A DNA stretch of 64,000 bases from Spongilla lacustris (Eukaryota; Porifera; Demospongiae; Spongillida; Spongillidae): the NCBI GenBank assembly GCA_949361645.1, contig OX442436.1, positions 4,914,087 to 4,978,086 on the forward strand, given 5' to 3'. Within the stretch, counting starts at the first letter, position 1. Each line of letters begins with the position of its first letter. The notes below the pieces were generated by a model. The model did not search any database and was not told where the DNA came from. It saw only the letters and a program-made list of their open reading frames with translations. The translations under genes were made by a program, and so were the position numbers. This document shows, in pieces, positions 41,206 through 52,600 of this stretch.

Positions 41206-41280
41206 GATTTTTTTTTTTTTTTTTATTATAAACAGTTTGCCCACCTTTTTTTTTTATTATAAACAGTTTGCCCACCTTTG
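41206..41280. repeat. Tandem duplication with T tracts
   Basis: TTATAAACAGTTTGCCCACC occurs twice in tandem, each copy preceded by a T run. Confidence 0.8.
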
Positions 41281-41479
41281 TCTAAATCCTCCCTCCGCAA
41301 GGCTAGGCGATACGGTCCCAAGAGCACAGAAGAGGCTGGCTGAGAAGTGGGGAAACGATAGCTAGTGTAGGGGTAGTGTATATGTATTAATATAATTTAT
41401 AATTATATAGATAGGACTCTACATGTAGCTCTGTGCTTGTCATGTATCTATGTATGCCATAATGCAATCGTTTATTATG

Positions 41480-42274
41480 ATTATTATTATTATTATTATT
41501 ATTATTTTATATTTATAATATATGCAAATTTTTACATACACTGTACAGCACACCAACAAAATTAAAGTCACAGAAGCAACCACCCCACACCCACACACCT
41601 CAACCCCCCTCCTCTGAATGCCGAAAACTTGCACGGGAGAGCAAGGCTCTAGCATTGGCTCTCACAAGCAAAAGGCTTAGCCTCTGGTACACGATGGTGG
41701 TAGCCTGTGATTTGTTGCATCCCATTTGGATGGCTAGATGAGCCGCAAGCCGCAAGAAGGATTGTTGTGCTTCCATGCCCCAGCATCCATATGACTCCAC
41801 AGCTAGGGGAATGCACACCCATCCACGCTCAGCACACTTGGAATCATTGGCATTATGCTTTCTTGCCTCAGCAACCAGAGCAGAAGACCCACATCTCACC
41901 CCCGCTTCAGTCAAAGTGGTTGGGTTAAGCGGTGAAGTGATAGTGAAGTCTAAAGCAGCAGGTTTGCCAAGATGCCAGTTGTTGACAAGTACGTCAGCAG
42001 GACGAGAGTGCAGTCTGTCAAGACCGAGACCACTTCCAACTTCGACCTGACCTCCTAAGCAGGCCCTATGACAGAACTCCACAAAAACATCACGAAGGCT
42101 GTTGTGACGCAAGACCACATCACCCCCGTGTTTGCACGTCAATGCATGGTGACCAAGCGGGTCCAGCCTGTGGTTAGGACAATACGGACAGCATGAGTCA
42201 AAAGAAACATCCATACCAAGCCACCACTTGATGGCAACCTGAAATTCATTATTATTATTATTATTATTATTATA
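41480..42274 (-). mobile_element. Retrotransposon copy D flanked on both sides by (ATT)n
   Basis: The ORF2 fragment (42247-41600) starts EFQVAIKWWLGMDVS and contains CPYCPNHRLDPLGHHALTC, SRPADVLVNNWHLGKPAALDF-type residues and ESYGCWGMEA to the stop, with an intact frame. About 27 bp of (ATT)n adjoin its 5' end (42248-42274), and about 30 bp of (ATT)n (41480-41509) follow a roughly 90-bp 3' UTR. On the element's strand both flanks read AAT, as expected for insertion into an (AAT)n tract or for a copy bounded by another copy's tail. Confidence 0.85.
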
Positions 42275-42397
42275 CAAATACATGAACGAATGAACATAAC
42301 ATCACATAACTAATATTATGGTTAAGCCAATGAAATGTTACTAAATGCATAAAACCTTGGAACTGAACCTAAAAGAGAGGCACTTCAGGCCTTACAG

Positions 42398-43376
42398 TCA
42401 AGTTACCCTGGACAGGATGGCTCGGCAGTTGGCTCTCACTAAGGCTAGGCCTAGGCAGCTGTATATTCCAAAGATGGTCCTGGACTTGGATTGGTTTAGC
42501 CTGGTGGATAGACTTCCAGCAAGCTTAGAAAAAGCAACCACTGCTGCAGCACCCCAACACCCATAGGTCTCGGCCACAAGTGAGATGCAGACCCAACCCA
42601 GTTCCTCACACTTCCTGCCATTGCTGATGTGCTTTCTGTTCTCAGCTGCAAGGGTTGCCGAACCTGCCGTCATGCTCGCTTCTAGCAAGACACTTGAATG
42701 TAGGTGGACGTGACGGACAAGTCAAAGGCAGCAGGTTTGCCAAGGCCCCAGTTAGGGACAATAACATTTGCTGGACAGGATTGTGTATTGGTAAACCCAG
42801 CCCCGCAGCCCATCTCTAGACGTGGACCCAGGCTAGCACGTTGGCAGAGTCTGAAAAATTGTCCCGGAGCTTTTTATGGCGAGATACCACATCCCCTCCA
42901 TGCTTACAACTGAGGGCGTGATGGCTAAAGTCATCCAATGCAAAGGAAGGACAGTGAGGGCAACTTTGGCCTTGGACAACCGGGATACCCAACCACCACT
43001 TCAGTGCCACTTGAAATTCTGCAGGATCCAGGTGGAGGTTAAGTCGAGGGGAGGGATTGACTGACAGCCAAGCAGAGGCATGAGGGGAGGTTGCACTTTG
43101 AAAAAGGTTATTGAACTGTTGGTCTTCAAGCTTGGAAGGTAAGATCTTCTGTGAGAGATGGGAATTTTGTACCGACTCAAGGGTAAGGAAATCCTGGGGG
43201 TCTACAAGACTGTTATAAAGGTCGACTGAAGAGGACAGATACTTATATGACAACGAGGAGAGGCCTGAAGACCGAAATGAAGCTATGTATGCTGCGGGGG
43301 AATGTCAAGATAGGTGCCGAAGCCCTAAGCCCCCCCCCCCCCCCCCCCCCCCCCTTTAAGCTCAGTTGTGCCTGCT
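42398..43376 (-). pseudogene. Retrotransposon copy F, frameshifted
   Basis: Segments match ORF2 from QAQLSLKGGG through YKYLSSSVDLYNSLVD, CPHCPSFALDDFSHHALSC and KHGGDVVSRHKKLRDNF, then shift frame before NWGLGKPAAFDLSVTS and again before MLEASMTAGSATLAAE and ETYGCWGAAA. The glycine codons of the usual RGGLGLR motif are expanded into a poly-G run (poly-C at 43330-43354 on the plus strand). Several stops and frameshifts make it non-functional. Confidence 0.8.
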
Positions 43377-43590
43377 AAATATTTATAATTATGTTGTATT
43401 AATAGTAACATTAGTGTTAGGTGTAGTTTAGGGGTGTTATGTGTAGACTTAATATTGTAATAGTTTTAATAATGATGTCCATAATTAAGGCCAACTCAAG
43501 AGCGATGTTGAGCATTGTAGATTTAGATATATGGTGTAGTTAGTTGTGTATTATTGGACTTATAATTTAGATATTATGGATAACACATGT

Positions 43591-43626
43591 ATAATAATAA
43601 TAATAATAATTATTATTATTATTATA
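43591..43626. repeat. (ATA)n/(ATT)n self-complementary microsatellite
   Basis: ATAATAATAATAATAATAAT is followed directly by ATTATTATTATTAT, forming a perfect AT hairpin. Confidence 0.9.
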
Positions 43627-44461
43627 TCCCCAGGCCTACATGTATTTATATGTTTTGATAAAGATGATTTTAATACGAAACTAGCCAATATCCTTATCCC
43701 GTCCCTATATAATTAACTCGGATTTGGGCAAGCCTGCAGAAATCACATCTACGAAACCCATCAAGTAGCATGTGTGATGCCTGCTGGAGTGGTGCTGAGC
43801 AATCTGATGACAAGAGTTTGCATCCCTCTGGGCTCTGGTGGTAGATCTAGAGTGTTTTGGATTTTGGGGGCCACTATACAAAATATTTAGACTACTTGTC
43901 GAACTGTGAGTTATCAGTGAGTACTGCATAGTGTATGAATGAATCACGTGAGTGGTTTCTGTCATATGACACTGCTAAATCCAGTCTCTTTACCACAAGC
44001 GAGTCATCCCACCATGCTGTATTCCGGCCGCGGGCTAAAATGTTTATTAATAAGGCTCAAAACACGATTATTGATTGCATGGTTTGCTACTACATTACGT
44101 AATGGCTAGGTCTTACAAGCAGACAATTGTTAATGATGTAAGAATTCCAGAGAAATGACACTTATGCATCTAGTTTGGCTTTAGTAGTAAACTATAATCC
44201 TTTGGCACTACCACTTGAGCGGATACCCTTCCGTTGCATATGATATTAATGCTCGCCAGTACGGCTTGATAAACAAATTAAACTAGAAATATTGTATCAA
44301 CACCGTTCCTAATTAAATCACCCAAGGGCCCATATTCCCCCCGACACGCCAGCGTTTCCCTTCCTGCTAGGGTCGCGACCTATATAAATACCACTACAGC
44401 GCGCCATTATTTTAAGCACCCTTTCAACTCATTTGTAGAAGGCCGTGAGTCATAATCTTTA
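43627..44461. other. Intergenic; possible core promoter
   Basis: TATATAAATA at about 44379-44388 lies downstream of a CpG-containing GGTCGCGACC palindrome and upstream of a pyrimidine-rich CCCTTTCAACTCATTTG segment. No coding exon follows, so a promoter role is only a possibility. Confidence 0.3.
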
Positions 44462-44508
<47 letters not shown>

Positions 44509-44514
44509 GCGTGT

Positions 44515-44547
<33 letters not shown>

Positions 44548-44586
44548 CGTGTGCGTGTGCGTGTGCGTGTGCGTGTGCGTGTGCGT

Positions 44587-44627
<41 letters not shown>

Positions 44628-44643
44628 TGTGTGTGTGTGCGTG
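44462..44643. repeat. Compound (GT)n(GTGCGT)n microsatellite
   Basis: About 180 bp of GT repeats with a central block of GTGCGT repeats. Alternating purine-pyrimidine sequence of this length can adopt Z-DNA. Confidence 0.95.
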
Positions 44644-45572
44644 CGCGTGTTGATATATTATCTCCAGTGTTACGAGAGATAATATCAGAGATAATCTATA
44701 TCATGATATTATCTTTGATAATACATTATCTCCGGTGTTACTTAACGTTTCAAACAAAAAGGGCGGGTCCTAAGTGGTGGATCGATCACAGTAAGGGATA
44801 GCCTCATTCCCCCCAGTATCAAATACTGATGCGGCAACGTGTGAGCGATTGCTTCGGATCAAAAATAGAGATTGCAGCAGAACAAAAACAAATTTGCGGC
44901 AGAACTGTTCTTGCAATCGCTAAAAGTGTTTATGCAATCCCTAAATTTGTTCTTTGTTCTGGTATGTTTTGTAGCAATCGCGCCGAGCATGCACGCATGT
45001 ACTACGTACATGGTAGACTAATAATTGGATGATGTAACCTGATGATGTAATCTGCTGATGTCGACTCGCGGTTGATTTTCGTAATGAGGAGTCGGTCCGT
45101 TTTCACAGCAGGGTTTTATATCAGTATGTAAGCTGCCTTAGAAGTGCTACCTAAAATTGAGCTGGTATGCACAGGTTATCGATGTCGGCATGGAAATGAA
45201 GTGGTCGTATACTACAGTCTACAGGGCCGTAGCATCCAGTCCGCATTTGAAGTTATTTATAATTGTTGCCTATTGGAAACGATCGACAACGATGACTGAA
45301 TGTGCAACCACCTGCAATCGGCTCATGCTTGAATGAATTTGGCACGAGAACGTATAGTACGCCATGCCAAGTTAAAAGCATTATTATTCACGCGCTTGTT
45401 GTGGGCGCTATTCATTTCCTGCGACTAGTAGCAATAACGAATATATACCGAGTCTCGGCCCCAGACCCAACGGACGCAGCTGCGGATGGATTACATGTAC
45501 TGACGCGTAGCGCTGATGTCGCGTAACAGTATGCACTTTTTGTGTAGTTTTTGTGTGTAGGTTTTACGTATC

Positions 45573-45605
<33 letters not shown>

Positions 45606-46600
45606 TAGCTGAGCTGGAGGGGTGCCCCCTCCCCAGGACTTTCTACAGCTGTAGGAATAAAGATACGAGATGACCCACGCATTACTATTATTATTACTTC
45701 TTTGCAACGTGCATAAGATTCATTTGCCATTGGGGACATGGCAGAGTTGCAAATAGAGTAGACGTTGAAGTATATAGAGCGTAGGAGTTGTAAGTAGGTT
45801 TTAGACTAATAGCCTGTAAAGGGAGGGGCACATTATGGGTCTACGGTCGTGCTGAATTAGAGAACATTTTATGTACTGATGATGAGGATTGAGGATATAT
45901 AATAGACAACACTAAAAATAATAACGTACAGCATGTATATGATTTAAGACAATGGTTTTCTTGTCCTATGATCGTGATTTGTTACACATAATCCATCATA
46001 ACAATGAAAATGTTATTACGTAACAGCAAATGTAGGCAAATTACCTATTATCTTCAATGCGACAATACAATTAGCATATGGAAATCACAACACCACATTT
46101 ATCCTATATGTACATCTATTGAAAAGTATTTCTATTAGTAGTTCATCAATTTCATTAAACGTTTGGACAATATTTGTGATTCAGTTATTTTATTTGTTCT
46201 AAATTTCACTTTCTGCATCCTCATATGATTTTACGGGGTCTTCTGTGGGCATCAGTTGGGTTAATGAAATGCATTGTAACACTACATTCCCTGCCTCATA
46301 AATATTCACTCGTGTTATTCATGTATTCTTCTCTATACCATTGCTGCTCAATTCCTAATGATGATATGCTCAATCCACTTTACTGTTACAGACTTTTGGT
46401 TGGTGGATGTTAGGACTTAAAATTATTCATTGCCAGTCAGTGTAAAATGCACCAGTAGAAAATAACATGAAATACATGTACACCTCCTATATAGTTCAAC
46501 AACTAACAAATGACAAAATGTTTCAACTGTGGCATGCTGCTCAGATTGTAAAAGGTGAGAGACAGATTTGTTTCAAGAAATAATATGTATCTAAATTCCT
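44644..46600. other. Region upstream of adhesion-receptor gene with element relics
   Basis: At about 45440-45530 the words GAGTCTCGGCCCCAGACCCA and GCGGATGGATTACAT resemble the terminus of the TIR element at 24379. At 45575-45655 a poly-C tract is followed by CTAGCTGAGCTGGAGGGGTG, related to 30185-30250 in the hAT-type element. An imperfect inverted repeat around AGAACAAAAACAAATTT lies at 44878-44961. No exon was found before 46601. Confidence 0.45.
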
Positions 46601-46670
46601 ATGATAGCAAGAATCCATGGAAAATCATTTGCAATTCTGATGTGTTTGTGTGGAATATTTTTACATCAAG
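46601..46670 (+). CDS. Signal-peptide exon
   Basis: ATG opens a frame MIARIHGKSFAILMCLCGIF ending LHQ and one base before GTAAAA. A basic start followed by a hydrophobic run fits a cleavable signal peptide, and its phase 1 end matches the next exon's acceptor. It was too short for an ORF search; the choice rests on phase and composition. Confidence 0.65.
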
Positions 46671-49600
46671 GTAAAAATAATTTTCATTTCTTCCTCCAAT
46701 TTTTTAATGCATATATATGTACACAAAGCAGTAACAGCAGCATAAGGAAGGCAGTTTAACTCTTTAGTCTACAGTTTGCAAGTGTGTCCTTGGGTGCAGT
46801 GTATTGAGGAAAGAATGTATCAATGGAAGATAGCGATTTCTTAATGCATTCACATTGTGTACTAGATAAAAGTATAGACATTGGCTTATAAAATCGGTTC
46901 GTACAACACTGTTAAATTTTTTAAACATTATATTTTAAGAGTATGCTAGGATTAGGCATAACTATGGGGGAAATGTTCAGTATCAGTGAGGGGAACTTCC
47001 AACCATAAGCCATAAGTTAAGAGTTGTGTAGGTTTATTGAGGTTAATGTGTGGGTAAGCTTCAAGGCAGATGGTAGATGATCATGATAAATGTTAGGTGT
47101 ATTCCATACCTTTGTTCCTTTCCAGCTTCCAGTTCCAGTCAAGTGTGCCAAAACAATTACACCATTTCCTCTGGCGAAACAATCATTGTTACTAAAAATG
47201 CTTCAGTGTGCCTGATATGCCCCCAGAATAAGAGCAATCAGTGGACTATTGCTCAAGTCCAATACACCCCTACTTCGGCACCTTATGTACTCAGTGTGCC
47301 TGCACCTCTAACAACACTGAATGCTGTGCCAGTTATGTGTTCACGCACACCAATAATCCAGAGTGCAGGTTAGTCCACCATCTGATGCTTCTATCTTGAT
47401 TCTCACTAAATTCTCTCTCTCGCAGTATACATCGCAATTCCAGTGTACCCTCCTGTTGTGACATATGTGAATGAGACTAGCCCCCTATCCCTGTTATGCA
47501 GTAGTGTGATTACTGTTAGTGCCATAGCTGTTACTAATGAGCAGTGGCTGGATCCTAACGGAAACATAGTTTCATCATTCGCAAATTATGATGTAAACTC
47601 AGTGAATCGCACAAATGCTGGCACTTATACATGCATCGCTTCGCTTGTGTCCAATGTGGGAGGGCTAACCATGGTGAATGCCTCCATCCAAGTGGTGGTA
47701 AACTGTATGTCCATCATGCCCAAGGGCTAGGTGCTCCTTATACACACATTTTTCTCTCATTTAGACCCTCCTAAAATACTGACTTCAGAGGCCACAGTGT
47801 TTGTTGTCCAAGGCTTAAGTGTGCAGTTACAGTGTACATTTGATGGGTTCCCTGTTCCCTCCATTACATGGGACTTTTTAGATGGAGATGCCACAGTTCC
47901 GGAGACTAATTTTGTATACATTAATAACCTCACCACCCTGACCTTATCAGCTCTCACTGGAGGGGATAATGGCTACTATACATGTAGTGCATCCAATCTT
48001 TTAGGAATTTCAGCAAGCGTAATTCAGCTATTTGTTCAAGGTAGGTAGTACCTGGAAAGTACACATGTGATTGTTGCAAGAATTTTTGTAAACTATCACC
48101 CACACTGTTTGACATGTGCTTATATTTTTTATTTATTAATACACCAATTTTCATTTCAATATGTGGCTCTTTACCATTACCCCACAAAGACTTTCTATTA
48201 ATATCCATTCAGAAAAGATTGCTTGGTACCTTACAATTCAGCATGGTGGCATGCAGTGAATAAAGTTAGTGGGCATTGCTGTGTTCAGTAGTAAAGTAAT
48301 GGGCCCTAAAAGGAAATGTCATTTATGGGTGGAGTTTTATTGTGACACTCTTTTTGTACTGTGGAAAGATTTATTTGAAGGGTGGGTGAAAAATGTTTTT
48401 GCATTCCAATTTCTATAAGTTGTATTCATTTTATGTGCTCTAAATGGCAGTCTGTATTGAACCACTGTAGAATTATGCCAGTATGAATCATATGTTTGTT
48501 ATGATATTAAGTATTGCAGTTGGGACTGTCAAATTGGATTGGTGTGAATGAAAGTTTCTATACCCTGTAGTGTTACTTACATATATTATTTCCATTCTAT
48601 TCATGCAGTTCCTCCAGACTCTCCTACTGAACTGGTAGTGTCCCACATAGGCAATTCATCCATCTCCATCAACTGGAACAATGGGTTCGATGGATATTCC
48701 CCTCTGGTAGGTGTCAACATCAGCTATGCTTCAGATAGGTATCCCCAGGATGGGACCACAGAACTGGCACTCCCACTGGATACAGCAGCTACTCTCTCTA
48801 ACCTCCATCCATACTCCAACTATTACATTACTGTCAGTCTGACAAATGCAGTTGGCCTGACCAGTAATCCTTCCATCATTACTGTAGCCACCCTTTCCTT
48901 AAGTGAGTTTGAATCACCTGTTTTGGAGTGCTGTCACTCTTACCATCTTATCTAATACAGGACCAACATCTCCTACCATCACTAGAATCATATCGATCAC
49001 TGTTACCCAGCTGATGGTCACTTGGGTGGTGAGTATCAATATTTGCTGTATTGTGAATTAGTGCAAAACTAAGCTGCACACTCCACCAAACCATTGGTTG
49101 TATACACTGTCTGACAATTACAGGTGCGCTTCGTTAATTGATTATAACAAGTAAACTATTAAACGCATGAAGGCAAGAGTTGCACATACCTTAATGATAT
49201 TTTGTGTGGGTTTGAAAATGTGCTCTAAACCTGAAATTTTGTTATTTTAAATATTCTTGTACAAATCATTTCATTAGTTCCAATTAGTTTGCTAATTTAT
49301 GCATGTCTATAAATTTCCCCAGGTATCAGAATTACTAGGGTAATTGGATGCAAACAACTAAATTAATCTTGTTTGCTACTGGTGAATGAATCGACTTGTA
49401 TGAGGTCCCATTGTGTTGAATGCTTTTCATCCGAAAGACATATTAAAAGAGCTTAGTTGGAGCTGTTGGGTGCAATTTTTATTTGTAATTTTTCAACATG
49501 TATTGGTACAAGCGCATACTAGTTTGAAAGAAATATTTTAATAATAATCACACACAAACATATTCTACCTCTCATGAATATGAACAGGAGATATAAAAGC

Positions 49601-52600
49601 ACATTAATTAGTGCAGAATAAACTATAACGTACAACATGGCTGAACGTGAACACTAGATCACAGTGGCAATAAATCAAATCAAATAACTATGCTTGTGGT
49701 TCTGTTCATTACTAGAATGTACTGCTGGTTGTTCCCTCGCAGTCACCACCCATCAATAGTTCCACCACTGCTCCAGTGACCTCATGGACCATAACATATT
49801 CATGCACTTCTAGTGGAAATCCTGCATGTTCCTCTGGTGCCATCACATCCATCCCTTCCTCCTCCACCTCTTCATTCATCACTGGCCTGGTCAACAACAC
49901 TAATTACACAGTTGCAGTGGCAGGGGTCAACAGTGGAGGTGTTGGGGACTTCTCTGTTCCTGTCATTGGCCTGACCACTGTTGATAGTACGTAAGAACAT
50001 CATAAATAACTTTATTTTAGGCTGCTATTATAGACCAATTTTGGTTCACTACCATAGTAAATATGATACATAACATTTAATTACACAATATTTTTAATGG
50101 CATTAAATATTTTAAACTCTGCATAATGGTAACATTCACATCATGATGGCATTAGGTAGTACAGTTTGTACACATTGTCCAAAAATGATGCTGTAAGCAA
50201 ATATTTACATTATTTTAAATACAAAAAGTGCTTAATGAGCTACATTTGCTTCTTGCAGTTCCATCACCACCTCAGAATTTTGCACTCGTGGTCATTGGTT
50301 CTTCAATATACCTCTCAGCCAACTGGTCTGCAACTAACACAAAGAATGGAATCATCACTGGATACACTGTGTACTGTAACACTTCTGCAAGTCAAGCATA
50401 TCCTGAGCAAGTGATTGGTCCAAATATTCCCATCATCAGATCTGTAGTGAATGGGACAACACTGGCTGCAACATTCAACACAGGTCTCAACCCATACACA
50501 CAATATAGCTGCTATGTGACTGCTAATACATCAGTGGGAGAAGGAAGCCCATCAGCCATTTCTAGTGCCAGAACAGGAGAAGGAGGTGAGTTATAAGTTA
50601 TTTTTTAAAAACTTTGTCCATTGAAGTACTGAATAATAGTGTGTTGACAATATAATGTAACTATCTTTAACACTTCATTTTTTAGCTCCATCATCTCCTC
50701 TTTCTCTCATCTTGTCTTCAATTACTGGTTCTCCAACTAGTCTATCTGCTGTGTGGTCTGTACCCATACCAAGGAATGGAATAATCACTGGGTACACTGT
50801 GTACTGTAACACTTCTTCAAGTCAAACATATCCTGAACAAGTGATTGGCCCAAATATTCCCACCATCAGATCTGTAGTGAATGGGACAACACTGGCTGTA
50901 ACATTCACCACAGGACTCAACCCATACACACAGTATAGTTGTTATGTGACTGCCAATACATCAGTAGGAGAAGGAAGTCCTTCTGTGATGGATACTGCCA
51001 GAACAGTTCAAGGAAGTGAGTTTGGTCTTCTATGCGTGACCCTTACAGTAATGAACTATCTAGACACTAAAGCTAGAATCTATGCAATCAATTGGCTTTG
51101 ATTGTTTTTATCTATTTCAGCTCCATCTTCTCCTGTGAAAGTTTCTTTTTTTCCTGTTAATCAGACCACTCTCCTTGCTATGTGGTCAGAACCATTGCAT
51201 AGTAATCTACCCATCACTGGATACACTGTGTACTGTAACACTTCTGCAAGTCAAGCATATCCTGAGCAGGTGATTGGTCCAAATATTCCCACCATCAGAT
51301 CTGTAGTGAATGGGACAACACTGGCTGCAACATTCAGCACAGGACTCAACCCATACACACAGTATAGTTGTTATGTGACTGCTAATACATCAGCAGGAGA
51401 GGGAAACCATTCTGTTATGGTTTCAGTCAGGACATCTCAAGGGGGTGAGTATTGAATGCGAATGTTCCATTGAACAATGTTGCAATAGCTGCTATAATGT
51501 ATTCACTTCATATCATCATGTACATGCATCATTGCTAAAAGGTGTTAAAAATCAAATAATACATTGCTCAGCAATCACTACAAAATGTACATCTATAGTT
51601 AATACCTGGCACAAAAATATATGTATCATCCATAAAGACAGGTGTATCTACCATGTTTTATGCCATATGTATATCGTTGCATATGGTAGCAGGTAGCATA
51701 TAGGATTTTTCAACCCATGTTTAATTATGAATTGCGTTCTGAGAAACGTATACAATGTAGTTCAGCTATCAACCAGAAACAGAGGCAACAACGGCCATTT
51801 AAGAATTGTCCGACTGTTTGTTTGCTTTTCGAGAAAATAAAAAGTGGGGGTTCTTCATGTTCCCAGATCCATTTTTTATCCTCGGCGGAAAGTATAACTC
51901 GGGCCCGGGATAAGAACAGTTTTAAAGTGCTACAGGAGATGATGTCCCATAAACTGCCTTCTCACTTCGATCCAACATTTGCATGCTAGCTGTCATGATC
52001 AGACACTCGACTTTTTCAGGATCTGCTCTGTTGTTATCACGAGCGTGCTCAGTTTTGTTCAGGATCAGCATTCTATCAAACTCTAATTTGTCGTCTTACT
52101 TTTGGGGATATTCAAGTCTTTGACATGAAAGCATTTTGACAATACCAAGTTCGCTATCCAAAATGGGTGAATGAAACTACAATTGGAACTTGAATGAAAT
52201 TGTAATTATTCAGGAACATTGCCATGAGTTCGAATACTTTAACCATAGATATTGGAATTCCAATATCTATGGTTTAACTATATTATGTCATGATAGTTTT
52301 ATGGTTTATTTACATTGCTAGATGCGCGAGTTTTGTTCTTAAATAGCTGCAAAGATGGTTTATAGTATCTCCAATAACTTGCCCCTTCCTTTTTACACCA
52401 CCATTGCCTTCATATCCTATATACCATGCGCTAACTTTCTTTGAGACAATTTTTTATATCTTGTAAGCTTAACGCATTGATGATTTTTGTTGAAAGAAAA
52501 CAAGTTGAGAAATGAATCGTTTACAATGATTAAAGATAAATTGTTTTATACTATTAGAACAGTACTGGACACTTTCCAAAAATGTAATTCCAAATTAGAA

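Noticed and set aside
43985..44040. tRNA-like pattern on the minus strand
   Set aside because: A TGGTAAAGAG word is present but the A and B boxes and a cloverleaf are not.
44445..44801. Cys-Val and Arg-Val repeat ORFs in three frames
   Set aside because: Microsatellite translations, open in all three frames because GT/GTGCGT repeats contain no stops.
51717..51989. 90-codon frame in an FN3-gene intron
   Set aside because: No domain, no compatible splice sites, and neighbouring frames are equally open.
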